A DNA stretch of 15,888 nt from JAABUE01 sp037440925 (lineage in GTDB: Bacteria; Chloroflexota; Anaerolineae; Anaerolineales; Villigracilaceae): assembly GCA_037440925.1 (NCBI GenBank), contig JBBITF010000066.1:1-15888 (forward strand), in the 5' to 3' direction. Below, piece by piece: positions 1 to 7,192 of the stretch (the first letter of the stretch is position 1; each line of letters starts with the position of its first letter). The notes under the pieces are model-generated. The model saw only the letters and a list, made by a program, of their open reading frames with translations. It was not told the DNA's origin and did no database searches. A program made the translations under genes and the position numbers.

Positions 1-119
1 GCGACATCCGCATCGAACGCGAGGGGTTCTCGTTTTACTTTCCGCTCGCCAGTTCAATTTTGGTCTCGGTAGTGTTGACGATCCTGTTGAATGTGATCGT
101 GCGGCTTTGGAAGAAATGA
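1..119 (+). CDS. DUF2905-family small membrane protein, C-terminal part
   Basis: Only the last 38 codons are present, read from base 3 to the TGA at 117-119; the start lies outside the window. The visible protein begins DIRIEREGFSFYFPLASS, continues with one hydrophobic membrane segment (about LVSVVLTILLNVIV) and ends in the basic tail RLWKK. A GDIRIER...FYFP motif followed by a single helix and a short positive tail is the typical C-terminal half of DUF2905 proteins, which are about 70 residues long, have two membrane helices and no known function. The family call is from recognition of this motif. It lies 47 bp upstream of the TIR/FGE pseudogene on the same strand. Confidence 0.72.
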   Translation, partial: DIRIEREGFSFYFPLASSILVSVVLTILLNVIVRLWKK

Positions 120-166
120 AAAATTTTTTGTATGATTAGAAAAATCCGCTATCCGGGGAACATCTC

Positions 167-1032
167 ATGCCTGAACCACGACCACTCAAAGTATTTCTCT
201 GCCATGCTAAAGAAGATAAACCCAAAGTGCGCGAACTCTACCGCCTTTTTGAAGACTATGAAGGCGGTTACCAAATGCTGATGCTCTCGCTGCAGATCCG
301 CGCCAGGAATGTGGGCGCCAGCCTGACTCCCCCTGCAGCCACAGCACAGCGCCTCGAAGCGGTCAAACTGCCGTTGAGGAGCAGCGGCTCGATCCCAACG
401 ATTGGTCAGCGTAAATTGGAAGTCTATACGTTGGCCGGGCTGAAATTCGTCCGCGTGCCGAAGGGAAAATTCATCATGGGCGGAACGGCAGACGATACGA
501 AAAACCGAAAGGCGAAATTGATATCCCCTACGATTACTGGATCGGCCGTTTTCCGGTGACAAACGCGCAACATAACGAATTCGTTGCGCCTTGAATGCCA
601 GGCATCCGGTGGAGAACTGGGCGAGAATAAAGGATCATCCGGTGGTGAATGTCGCCTGGAATCACGCCATGGTGTTTTGCATGTGGCTGAACGATACTTT
701 CGGCCACGAATTGCCCGCCGGATACACCTTCCGCTTGCCGACCGAGGCCGAATGGGAGAAAGCCGCGCGTGGGACCGATGGCTGGGGGAATATCCCTGGG
801 CAATGTCTTCGACCCAACGCGCGCCAATAGCAATGGGTTTAGCGAAGGTACCACCCCCGTAGGGCAGTTTTCCCCGCGCGGCGACAGCCCCTATGGCTGC
901 GCTGACATGGCCGGCAACGTCTGGAATGGCCCCATTCGCTTTACAAATCCTACCCGTATCGGGCGGACGATGGCCGCGAAGACGAAGCCGCTTCTGGGTT
1001 TTCGGGTGGTTGTCGTTAAATCTGAACTCTGA
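167..1032 (+). pseudogene. Decayed TIR-domain + formylglycine-generating-enzyme-like (FGE-sulfatase/SUMF1) gene
   Basis: The reading frame starts at ATG 167 with PLKVFLCHAKEDKPKVRELYR, the first strand and helix of a bacterial TIR domain. It then jumps straight to LFEDYEGGYQMLMLSLQIRA, which resembles the last helix of such domains. The middle, including the expected catalytic glutamate region, is missing. After a linker an FGE-sulfatase domain begins (FVRVPKGKFIMGG) but is spread over all three frames: EIDIPYDYWIGRFPVTNAQ (from 514), HPVENWARIKDHPVVNVAWN and RLPTEAEWEKAARGTDG (from 591), EYPW (788), GNVFDPTRANS...GCADMAGNVW (799 on), HSLYKSYPYRADDGREDEAASG (933 on) and GFRVVVVKSEL to TGA 1030-1032. 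I count at least six frame changes. The conserved stretch before the final GFRV is also deleted. Neighbouring genes are intact, so genuine decay is more likely than sequencing error. TIR-FGE fusions are common in Chloroflexota and are often linked to signalling or defence; no function is expected here. Confidence 0.85.
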
Positions 1033-1056
1033 TTTTCTGGACTCTGAGACTCTGAA
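1023..1056 (+). repeat. Degenerate ACTCTGA tract at the 3' end of the pseudogene
   Basis: The word ACTCTGA occurs three times in about 34 bases, with a TTTTCTGG spacer, and includes the TGA stop of the pseudogene. It resembles in style, not in sequence, the other short degenerate tracts in this window. Confidence 0.4.
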
Positions 1057-1087
1057 TCGCCTTGGGGGGCTAGGGGGCGCGTACACA

Positions 1088-1115
1088 GTAGGACAAGTCT
1101 AAAGACTTGTCCTAC
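1088..1115. repeat. Perfect hairpin repeat (GTAGGACAAGTC...GACTTGTCCTAC)
   Basis: A 12-bp perfect inverted repeat, GTAGGACAAGTC and GACTTGTCCTAC, is separated by only TAAA, of which the outer T and A can also pair. No U-tract follows on either strand, so it is not a typical terminator. Two related hairpins with the same layout occur at 10843-10868 and 11633-11660, which suggests a dispersed palindromic (REP-like) family. It lies between the pseudogene and the 1214-1241 terminator. Confidence 0.7.
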
Positions 1116-1213
1116 ATCGCGCCGCCCCAGCGTGAGTCGCCTTTTTTATGGTAAAACGCTGCGCTTTCGGCGTCTCGGCGGTGAATTTTTGCGGTGAAGT
1201 TTGAGTTAAAACG

Positions 1214-1241
1214 AAACGAGACCCGCGAAGGTCTCGTTTTT
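1214..1241 (+). terminator. Rho-independent terminator
   Basis: A 10-bp stem, AAACGAGACC (1214-1223) with GGTCTCGTTT (1230-1239), closes a CGCGAA loop and runs into TTTTT (1237-1241). It sits about 180 bp after the TIR/FGE pseudogene and just before the promoter at 1257, so it insulates the next gene. The reverse strand has a shorter TTTT run, so some bidirectional activity is possible. Confidence 0.85.
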
Positions 1242-1256
1242 GCAATGCAATCGCCA

Positions 1257-1285
1257 TTGACAAAAACAAGAACGTATGTTCTAAT
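1257..1285 (+). promoter_or_regulatory. Sigma70-type promoter with an embedded GAAC-N4-GTTC (LexA-type) operator
   Basis: TTGACA (1257-1262) and TCTAAT (1280-1285) are separated by exactly 17 bases, a near-consensus -35/-10 pair ending 15 bases before the ATG at 1301. Inside it lies the palindrome AGAAC-GTAT-GTTCT (1269-1282), which covers the 3' half of the spacer and the first bases of the -10. GAAC-N4-GTTC is the core of the Gram-positive (Bacillus-type) SOS box. A repressor bound here would block RNA polymerase. That LexA binds it is inference from the motif. Confidence 0.68.
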
Positions 1286-1300
1286 CAAACCAGAGAATTC

Positions 1301-2137
1301 ATGTCTACTGCCAACCGAAAGTACTCTCTCGCATTAGAAGCGCTGGCCGAATTACAGCCAGAGATGGCTGTTCAACGCGCCTTGCTTATAGCCGGCGGGC
1401 TTGTCCCTGTGCCGGCTATACCGTCTTTGGAGCAAGTGCTGAGTGAAATCGGCCCTATGCCGCGCGAAGCGTTGTTCCTGGGCCTTGCCTCCGACGGGCT
1501 GCCCGTGTTGTTGAACCTGCATGATTCTGCCCCTGGCCCATTGTTGTTGGCTGCGGACCCAGGGGCCGGCAAGACGGCTTTCTTGCAAATGATCGCGGCC
1601 GCCGCGGCCATGATGCACCCTGCCCAAGAGACACAGTTTGGTGTGTTAACCGCTTATCCCGATGAATGGCCAGGCTTTGCCGACCTGCCGCAGTGTGCCG
1701 GCATCTTTCCGGTCTATCACAACACCGCTATGGATTTCCTGTATTCGCTGGCAGGCTGGGCGCATTCCAACAAAGGCAAGCAACAATCGGTACTGCTTTT
1801 GCTGGATAACCTGGAAAATATGGAACGTATGGACTTCGATGTCCGTCAGACGCTGCGCTGGCTATTACTACGTGGGCCGGCGCGGCGGGTGTGGCCCATC
1901 GTCACGGTCAACGCCGAACGGGGCAAGCAGGTTCAGGCGTGGTTGGAAGCGTTCCGCACCCGTCTATATGGGCAAATGCGCACATTTCCCGTTGAGCTTG
2001 GGGAAACGGACACTCCCTCGTTGTTCCAATCTCTGAAAGCAGGGATGGAGTTTACCTTGCGCGAGGGAGACGACTGGCTGAAATTTTGGATTCCTCTTGA
2101 CCGGTCGCCCGCAGTGCAATTGCGGGCAAAACGGTAG
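1301..2137 (+). CDS. FtsK/EccC-like P-loop ATPase, small, putatively SOS-regulated
   Basis: The protein has 278 residues. Residues 84-92 (AADPGAGKT) form a Walker A motif and 164-169 (VLLLLD) a Walker B motif. Between them GFADLPQCAGIFPV resembles the FADLPHVAG-like stretch of FtsK/EccC ATPase domains, and the long helix after Walker B (VRQTLRWLLLRG) followed by WPIVTVNAERG fits the same fold. The N-terminal 80 residues lack a clear domain and no membrane segment is seen, so this is a soluble single ATPase domain, far shorter than FtsK. A weak AGAG ribosome site precedes ATG 1301. The promoter upstream carries a LexA-type box, so a role in the DNA damage response (DNA pumping, division control or an ImuA/RecA-like accessory) is possible but inferred. 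The stop lies 2 bp from the end of the convergent degV-family gene. A conserved ATPase of unknown substrate is the safe call. Confidence 0.68.
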   Translation: MSTANRKYSLALEALAELQPEMAVQRALLIAGGLVPVPAIPSLEQVLSEIGPMPREALFLGLASDGLPVLLNLHDSAPGPLLLAADPGAGKTAFLQMIAAAAAMMHPAQETQFGVLTAYPDEWPGFADLPQCAGIFPVYHNTAMDFLYSLAGWAHSNKGKQQSVLLLLDNLENMERMDFDVRQTLRWLLLRGPARRVWPIVTVNAERGKQVQAWLEAFRTRLYGQMRTFPVELGETDTPSLFQSLKAGMEFTLREGDDWLKFWIPLDRSPAVQLRAKR

Positions 2138-2139
2138 CC

Positions 2140-3000
2140 CTACTCGATGCCTTCCATCAACTTGATTGGCACCACCGCAGCGCCGACGATGCCCGGCCCG
2201 GTATGCACGCCCAGCACAGGCGAGATGCGCATGACCTCAAGTCGGGCTGCGTTCAGTCGCTCGGAGAGCATCTTCGAGAGCATGTCGGCGCCATCATGAA
2301 AGCGGCCATGCAGCACGGTGATCCACATCGGGGTATCTTTGTACATCTCCTGCAAGTAGGCGGTGATGGTTTCCAGCGCCTGCGGGATGGTGCGGCTCTT
2401 GCTGACGGTGCTGTACTTGCCGTCGGCGCGTTCTACGCGGATGATGGGTTTGATCTTGAGCGCCAGACCCATCAACGCCTGCACGCGCCCGATGCGCCCC
2501 CCGCGCGCCAGGTATTCCAGCGTTTCGAGCGTGTAGATGACTTCGGTCTGCTCGCGGATGGCGGACAGCCGCTCGCGGATCGCATCCACGCCCCAACCTG
2601 CTCTGATCGCCCAGGCCGCCGCCAACACCTGGAAGCGTTGCCCGCCGGAGAGCGTCATCGAGTCTAGCACGTTGACCGCCGCATCTTTGACCTGTTCGGC
2701 GCCAACGCGCGCCGAATTGAGGGTGCCGCTCAACCCAGACGAGACATGGATCGAGAGGATGTTCTTGCTGGTCTCAGCCAGTTTCTGGTACAGGCTGGCA
2801 AACAGGCCGCTGGAAGGCTGCGCCGTGGACGGGATAGCCGGGCGCATGGCCTCCAACCGGTTGTAGAATTCGTCGGCCGTAAGATCGGCAGAGTTGACCT
2901 CGCCTTCGGGGAACTGGATGTAGAGCGGGGCTTCCACGATTCCAAGTTGGTCGCGTTCTTCGGGGGTCAAGTCAGCCGCGCAGTCGGTCACTATTTTCAT
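2140..3000 (-). CDS. DegV family protein (fatty-acid-binding)
   Basis: DegV proteins bind a fatty acid between two lobes; in Firmicutes the related FakB hands fatty acid to the kinase FakA. I chose the start at 3000 because MKIVTDCAADL is the usual DegV beginning (IVTDS.adL) and because AAGGAAAAGAA lies just before the ATG; an upstream in-frame start at 3042 would add 14 unusual residues. The protein has 286 residues, the normal length. Family motifs are seen in order: IPSTAQPSSGLF (56-67, the T(S/A)QPS motif), HVSSGLSGT (85-93, headgroup contact), LEYLARGGRIGR (161-172) and VLGVHTGPGIVG (262-273). No fakA-like kinase lies next to it. The gene is convergent with the ATPase gene, with only 2 bp between the stops, so a shared termination region is likely. 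Confidence 0.92.
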   Translation of the reverse strand: MKIVTDCAADLTPEERDQLGIVEAPLYIQFPEGEVNSADLTADEFYNRLEAMRPAIPSTAQPSSGLFASLYQKLAETSKNILSIHVSSGLSGTLNSARVGAEQVKDAAVNVLDSMTLSGGQRFQVLAAAWAIRAGWGVDAIRERLSAIREQTEVIYTLETLEYLARGGRIGRVQALMGLALKIKPIIRVERADGKYSTVSKSRTIPQALETITAYLQEMYKDTPMWITVLHGRFHDGADMLSKMLSERLNAARLEVMRISPVLGVHTGPGIVGAAVVPIKLMEGIE

Positions 3001-3335
3001 TTCTTTTCCTTTATTCGATCGTCTGAATTCCATACACCGCAAAGACTTTCAAGTTTAACCGCAAAGGCACGGGGAGTTCTTTCATACATTGGTCTCTACG
3101 TATCTTATTCTTCCCGAAAGGGGATCATGCCCTAAGCGGCAACGGTTCGATTTTCCACTTTTTGCAGTGTAATTGTGATTATAATGGGTAACCTTTGAGG
3201 GTATTATGTGAGTTTGATAAGAGTCTTCATCCCTCGCTGCCGCCCTGACGATTTCAAACTGCTTGCCTCATTGTGGCGGCATCCGCCCACAGTCGAGTAA
3301 AATGTTGCTACCACCATTAACCATCACCATTAACC
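3001..3335. other. Intergenic region between degV-family gene and alr
   Basis: This divergent spacer of about 335 bp must hold the promoters of the degV-family gene (leftward) and of the alr group (rightward). A consensus TATAAT is seen at 3180-3185 on the plus strand, but TTGCAG (3162-3167) is only 12 bases away and no well-spaced -35 is visible, so the promoter is unproven. The stretch 3035-3071 has two copies of ACCGCAAAG, a word common in dispersed repeats of environmental genomes. No ORF of note, tRNA or terminator was recognised. The last 23 bases are the tandem repeat described separately. Confidence 0.4.
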
Positions 3336-3351
3336 ATGACCATTAACCAAC
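3313..3351 (+). repeat. 13-bp tandem repeat that contains the alr start codon
   Basis: Three copies of a 13-bp unit, ACCATTAACCATC, ACCATTAACCATG and ACCATTAACCAAC, run head to tail. The ATG of alr is the last three bases of copy 2, and copy 3 encodes codons 2-5 (TINQ). No Shine-Dalgarno sequence is seen before this ATG. Confidence 0.85.
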
Positions 3352-4508
3352 CCACGATTGCTACCCACAACGGCTTGCGTTCTACGTTTGTAGAAGTCAA
3401 TCTTTCCCAGCTGGAACGCAATCTGCAAGCCATTCGAAAAAAAGTCTCTCCGGCAAAAATTTTGATTGTCATCAAGGCCAATGCTTATGGGCATGGCTTG
3501 GTCGAGGTCGCCAAACATCTCGATTCGCGGGCAGATTACATTGGCGTGGCAGTGCTAGAAGAGGGCATCCTGTTGCGGCAAAGTGGCGTGCAGACACCTA
3601 TCTTGGTGCTAGGCGGTATCTGGGGCAATCAGATTCCGGCTTATATCGAACATGATTTGACGCTCACGGCTCCGTCTGTGGAACGCTTGGAGCAGATAGA
3701 CCAGGCGGCGGCAGCAGCCAGGAAAAAGGCCAAAGTCCATTTGAAGATAGATACGGGTATGGAGCGCATCGGTGTGCATGATTACAATGCGCATACTTTA
3801 CAAGAAACCGCGTTACGATGCAAGCATGTCGAAGTAGAGGGCATCTATTCGCACTTTGCCAATGCAGATGCAGCCGACCTTACTCACGCGCGGCTGCAAT
3901 TGGAACGTTTTAATGAGGTGCTGCGTTTCTATGAGAAACACAGCCTGCCCACGCCCATTCGCCATATGGCCAATTCTGGCGGCATTTTGCAATTGCCCGA
4001 ATCTTATTTTGATATGGTACGGCCGGGCATTTTGCTCTACGGCGTCTATCCCTCGCGCGAGGCGCGGCGCACCGTGCAGGTCGAACCGGCCCTGGCCTGG
4101 AAGTCGCGGGTAGTGTATTTCAAAGTGACGAAAGCAGGGCGTCCTGTCAGTTACGGCTCTACCTGGCAATCTGACCATGATGTGCGCATTGTGACCGTGC
4201 CGGTCGGATATGGCGACGGCTATTTTCGCAGAATGTCCAACCGGGCCCAGGTAGTCATCCATGGCAAACGCTATCCGCAAGTCGGGCGGGTGTGCATGGA
4301 CCAGATTATGGTCAACATCGAGCAGGATTCGGCCTTCAACGGCGATGAAGTCGTGCTGATTGGCAAAGCGCAGAACGGTGAGCAAATCCGGGTAGAAGAA
4401 CTGGCAGAATGGGCAGATACCATCCCTTATGAAATCTTAACCAACATCAACACGCGCGTGCCGCGCGTATACTTGACGGACTCTGGTACAATCGGGCGGC
4501 TCGATTGA
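3336..4508 (+). CDS. alr: Alanine racemase
   Basis: Alr interconverts L- and D-alanine with PLP and supplies D-alanine for peptidoglycan. The product has 390 residues, the family's usual length. The N-terminal TIM barrel starts at STFVEVNLSQLERN (16-29). IKANAYGHG (46-54) contains the PLP-binding Lys47. HLKIDTGMERIG (135-146) and MVRPGILLYG (227-236) follow, with the PLP-contacting Arg229. VSYGSTW (271-277) holds the catalytic Tyr273 of the other subunit's site. VPVGYGDGY (288-296) and RVCMDQIMV (318-326) complete the C-terminal domain. The ATG lies inside a 13-bp tandem repeat and lacks a clear ribosome site, so the exact start is less certain than the gene. It heads a same-strand group with lspA 22 bp downstream, both acting in envelope biogenesis. 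Confidence 0.96.
   Translation: MTINQPTIATHNGLRSTFVEVNLSQLERNLQAIRKKVSPAKILIVIKANAYGHGLVEVAKHLDSRADYIGVAVLEEGILLRQSGVQTPILVLGGIWGNQIPAYIEHDLTLTAPSVERLEQIDQAAAAARKKAKVHLKIDTGMERIGVHDYNAHTLQETALRCKHVEVEGIYSHFANADAADLTHARLQLERFNEVLRFYEKHSLPTPIRHMANSGGILQLPESYFDMVRPGILLYGVYPSREARRTVQVEPALAWKSRVVYFKVTKAGRPVSYGSTWQSDHDVRIVTVPVGYGDGYFRRMSNRAQVVIHGKRYPQVGRVCMDQIMVNIEQDSAFNGDEVVLIGKAQNGEQIRVEELAEWADTIPYEILTNINTRVPRVYLTDSGTIGRLD
4484..4492 (+). promoter_or_regulatory. Possible extended -10 (TGGTACAAT) ahead of lspA
   Basis: TG-G-TACAAT lies 38 bp before the lspA ATG, within the last codons of alr. No -35 match stands at the right distance (4464-4469 is GCGTAT). It could serve as an internal promoter, but it may be chance. 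Confidence 0.25.
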
Positions 4509-4530
4509 AGAGTGAAGCGGAGAGGTTGTA

Positions 4531-5109
4531 ATGAAGCGTTTTTTTGGATCTATGTGGAGTCTATTCATCGTTGCCGCACTGATTGTGGCGCTCGATCAAT
4601 GGACAAAATGGCTGGTGCGAGTGCATATTCCCTTTGCACAACAATGGATGCCCAAAGAGTTGGAATGGTTGACGCCGTATGCGCGCCTGGTTCACTGGCA
4701 TAACAGCGGGGCAGCGTTTGGAATGTTTCAAGGAGGCAGCATGGTTTTTACCGTGCTGGCGTTTGTTGTGATTGCGCTCATCATCTATTACTATTCTCGC
4801 GTGGGAGCGGAGGACTGGATGACGCGCCTGGCGTTGGGCATGCAAATGGGAGGCGCAGCCGGCAACTTGATTTCACGCTTAACGCTGGATGGCCAGGTCA
4901 CGGATTTCATCTCCGTAGGCACATTTCCGGTCTTCAACATTGCCGATTCGGCTATCACAGTAGGCGTAGGCGTATTGTTGCTGGGCGTATGGCTGGGTGA
5001 GAGGCGCGCTCAGCGCGACAGGCAGGGCCGCCGGGGAGATGAAAACGAACAAGAAGCGCTTGACGACCCGTCTGCGCAAGAGGAGCGCCCTACGGAGCAA
5101 CATGAATGA
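4531..5109 (+). CDS. lspA: Lipoprotein signal peptidase (signal peptidase II)
   Basis: LspA is an aspartyl protease of the inner membrane that cuts prolipoproteins before the lipid-modified cysteine. The product has 192 residues and four hydrophobic segments (about 10-28, 68-88, 97-115, 134-156). Family motifs are seen: LDQWTKWLV (21-29), HNSGAAFGMF (57-66), GGAAGNLISRL (107-117), TDFISVG (124-130, catalytic Asp125) and FPVFNIADSAI (132-142, catalytic Asp139). Where most family members read GNxxDR this one has GNLISR, with Ser115 in place of Asp. The C-terminal 35 residues are a charged, disordered-looking tail absent from most homologues. AGAGG lies 5 bases before ATG 4531. Its last 8 bases overlap the start of the next gene, so translation is probably coupled. 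A target lipoprotein is encoded at 11683. Confidence 0.95.
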   Translation: MKRFFGSMWSLFIVAALIVALDQWTKWLVRVHIPFAQQWMPKELEWLTPYARLVHWHNSGAAFGMFQGGSMVFTVLAFVVIALIIYYYSRVGAEDWMTRLALGMQMGGAAGNLISRLTLDGQVTDFISVGTFPVFNIADSAITVGVGVLLLGVWLGERRAQRDRQGRRGDENEQEALDDPSAQEERPTEQHE

Positions 5110-6040
5110 CCGCATCGAACTGTTTCGGTTCCAAAAAGAGCAGGAAGAACGCCTCGATCACTTCCTGGTTGAGAAGTTGCCTGAATTTTCGCGCTCGCGC
5201 TTACAAGGGCTGATCAAAGAAGGTTTTGTAAAAATCAACGGCCTTGTGGCTAAGAAAGCCGGCCAAACGCTGGAAGCCGGCATGACGGTGGAAGTGAGCA
5301 TTCCACCGCCGGTGCCGACACAACTTGTTGGAGAGCCTATCCCGCTCGACATTCTCTTCGAGGATGAAAACCTGCTGGTGGTCAACAAACCGGCCGGCAT
5401 GGTGGTACATCCGGCCGCTGGTCATGCAAGCGGCACCCTGGTCCATGCCGTGCTGGGCTATGCGCCGGATATCGAAGGCATTGGCGGCGAGGAGCGCCCC
5501 GGCGTCGTCCACCGCCTGGACAAGGACACCTCTGGCCTGATCCTGCTAGCGAAGAACGAACGCGCCCATCGCTGGCTGCAAGACCAGTTCCGTTTGCGCA
5601 AGGTGGAAAAAACTTATCTGGCGCTGGTAGATGGACGTCCGCCAACGCCCAGCGGTCGTGTAGAGGCCCCTATCGGTCGGGACCCTGGTCATCGCAAGAA
5701 GATGGCAGTCATGCCGCCGGGAAAAGGACGTGAGGCGGTTTCGGAATATCGCACGTTGGAATCCTTTGCCAAGCACACTTTGCTGGCCTTTCATCCCTTG
5801 ACCGGGCGCACGCACCAGATTCGCCTGCATTGCGCCTTCCTGGGCTGCCCGATTACGGGAGATAAAGTGTACGGTCACCGCAGGCCATCTATCCCGCTGG
5901 AACGGCATTTCTTACACGCGGCCAAATTGAAGATCGTCCTGCCAGATGAGAAACAAGCCCGTACCTTTGAAGCGCCGCTGCCCGAGGAATTGGAGGCTGC
6001 TTTGCGGGAGCTGAGGCAGGGTGGAAAAGTAAATACGTAG
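5102..6040 (+). CDS. rluD: RluA/RluD-family pseudouridine synthase
   Basis: This enzyme turns uridines of 23S rRNA into pseudouridine. I set the start at ATG 5102, which overlaps the last 8 bases of lspA and has GGAG a few bases upstream; a longer frame from 4997 would only add translated lspA tail. The protein has 312 residues. Residues 16-66 form an S4 RNA-binding domain (RLDHFLVEKLPEFSRSRLQGLI...GFVKING). The catalytic domain starts with ILFEDENLLVVNKPAGMVVH (84-103), has the catalytic HRLDKDTSGL (137-146, Asp140) and then the TGRTHQIR motif and GDKVYG. The last codons and stop lie in a tandem repeat tract that runs into the next gene's leader. The symbol is by family; the exact target site (RluD or a paralogue) cannot be told from sequence alone. 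Confidence 0.93.
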   Translation: MNDRIELFRFQKEQEERLDHFLVEKLPEFSRSRLQGLIKEGFVKINGLVAKKAGQTLEAGMTVEVSIPPPVPTQLVGEPIPLDILFEDENLLVVNKPAGMVVHPAAGHASGTLVHAVLGYAPDIEGIGGEERPGVVHRLDKDTSGLILLAKNERAHRWLQDQFRLRKVEKTYLALVDGRPPTPSGRVEAPIGRDPGHRKKMAVMPPGKGREAVSEYRTLESFAKHTLLAFHPLTGRTHQIRLHCAFLGCPITGDKVYGHRRPSIPLERHFLHAAKLKIVLPDEKQARTFEAPLPEELEAALRELRQGGKVNT

Positions 6041-6110
6041 GCACATAGACAGGTAAACACGTAGACATGTAGACAGGTAAATACGTAGACAGGTAAACAC
6101 GTAAACAGGT
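6029..6110 (+). repeat. 16-bp degenerate tandem repeat between rluD and threonine aldolase
   Basis: About four copies of a unit close to AGACAGGTAAACACGT run across the rluD stop codon and up to 5 bases before the ribosome site of the next gene. Variants read GTAAATACGT and GTAGACATGT. The stop TAG and the last four codons of rluD (VNT and stop) are part of the tract, so the repeat has grown into, or arisen at, the gene end. Confidence 0.8.
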
Positions 6111-6127
6111 TGGCAAGGAGAGACGAG

Positions 6128-7192
6128 ATGCAAATTGTAGACTTGCGTTCCGATACTGTGACCCAGCCGACGCCAGAAATGCGCGCACGGATGGCACAGG
6201 CTGAGGTGGGCGACGATGTCTTTGGCGACGATCCCACCGTCAATCGCTTGCAGGAGATGGCGGCAGAATTGCTGGGCAAGGAGGCGGCGCTGTTCGTTCC
6301 ATCCGGCACGATGGGCAACCTGCTGGCGCTGCTGACCCATTGTCAGCGCGGCGACGAGGCTATCGTGGGCGATCGTTCTCATATCTACTTGAACGAAGTG
6401 GGAGGAATGTCGGCGCTGGGGGGGATTCATCCCTGCCCGGTTCGGAATCGCGACGACGGGACATTGGCCCTGGACGATATCCGCGCTTCTATCCGCAGCG
6501 AGGATGTGCATCACCCCATCACGCGCCTCATCTGCCTGGAGAACACTCAAAATGTGTGCGGTGGGGTGCCGTTGAGCGCAGCCTATACGCGCCAGGTGGG
6601 GGAGTTGGCGCGGGAATATGGCCTGTCTTTGCACATTGACGGAGCGCGCATCTTCAATGCTGCGATTGCGCAAAACGTTTCGGCCAGAGAACTGGTCGAG
6701 CCGGCCGATTCGGTCATGTTTTGCTTGAGCAAAGGATTAGCCGCGCCGATTGGCTCGATGCTTGTAGGAACGCGGGCTTTTATCCAACGCGCGCGTCATT
6801 TGCGCAAGATGCTGGGCGGCGGAATGCGCCAGGTAGGAATCATCGCGGCGGCAGGCATCTTTGCCATAGAAAATATGATTGGGCGGCTGGGCGAGGATCA
6901 CGCCCGGGCCAAGAAATTAGCCGATGGTCTGAGGCAAATCCAGGCGTTGGAAGTGGACGCGGGTTCGCCCTTCACCAACATGGTGTATTTCAACCTGGCA
7001 AAAATCGTCCCCTTCGATACAGAATATGTTACAGAGAAGATGAAAGAATACGGCGTTCTGGTCAGCCCAGAGGATGCGCGTAGATTCCGCCTGGTGACGC
7101 ATTATTGGATAGACGATACGGGCGTGGAGAAAGCATTGGAAGCCTTCAGGCGCGTGTTCAGCCAGGCCCTGTCAGAGTCCGAGGTCGTCTAA
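6128..7192 (+). CDS. ltaE: L-threonine aldolase (low-specificity)
   Basis: This PLP enzyme cleaves L-threonine or allo-threonine to glycine and acetaldehyde. The ATG at 6128 is chosen because AAGGAG lies 7 bases upstream and because MQIVDLRSDTVTQPT is the normal beginning; an ATG at 6110 lies before the ribosome site. The product has 354 residues. Motifs are DLRSDT (5-10), VGDDVFGDDPTVNRLQ (27-42), FVPSGTMGN (56-64), GDRSHIY (81-87, active-site His85), LHIDGARIFNAA (168-179, Asp171 and Arg174 for PLP and substrate) and CLSKGLAAPIGS (199-210, PLP Lys202). It is the last gene of the alr-lspA-rluD group, from which it is separated by a repeat tract. Its last 21 bp overlap, tail to tail, the end of the minus-strand HD-GYP gene. 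Confidence 0.94.
   Translation: MQIVDLRSDTVTQPTPEMRARMAQAEVGDDVFGDDPTVNRLQEMAAELLGKEAALFVPSGTMGNLLALLTHCQRGDEAIVGDRSHIYLNEVGGMSALGGIHPCPVRNRDDGTLALDDIRASIRSEDVHHPITRLICLENTQNVCGGVPLSAAYTRQVGELAREYGLSLHIDGARIFNAAIAQNVSARELVEPADSVMFCLSKGLAAPIGSMLVGTRAFIQRARHLRKMLGGGMRQVGIIAAAGIFAIENMIGRLGEDHARAKKLADGLRQIQALEVDAGSPFTNMVYFNLAKIVPFDTEYVTEKMKEYGVLVSPEDARRFRLVTHYWIDDTGVEKALEAFRRVFSQALSESEVV

Noticed and set aside
2107..2127. 7-bp hairpin GCCCGCA/TGCGGGC near the convergent ATPase and degV gene ends
   Set aside because: It lies within the coding region, and neither strand has a proper U-tract after it (AAAAC on plus), so it is not called as a terminator.
3162..3185. TTGCAG ... TATAAT as promoter for alr
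   Set aside because: The -10 is perfect but the spacer is only 12 bases and the leader would be about 145 nt; kept only as a remark in the intergenic entry.
6110..6127. Upstream ATG at 6110 for threonine aldolase
   Set aside because: It lies before the AAGGAG ribosome site, adds six residues unlike the family, and the ATG at 6128 gives the canonical N-terminus.
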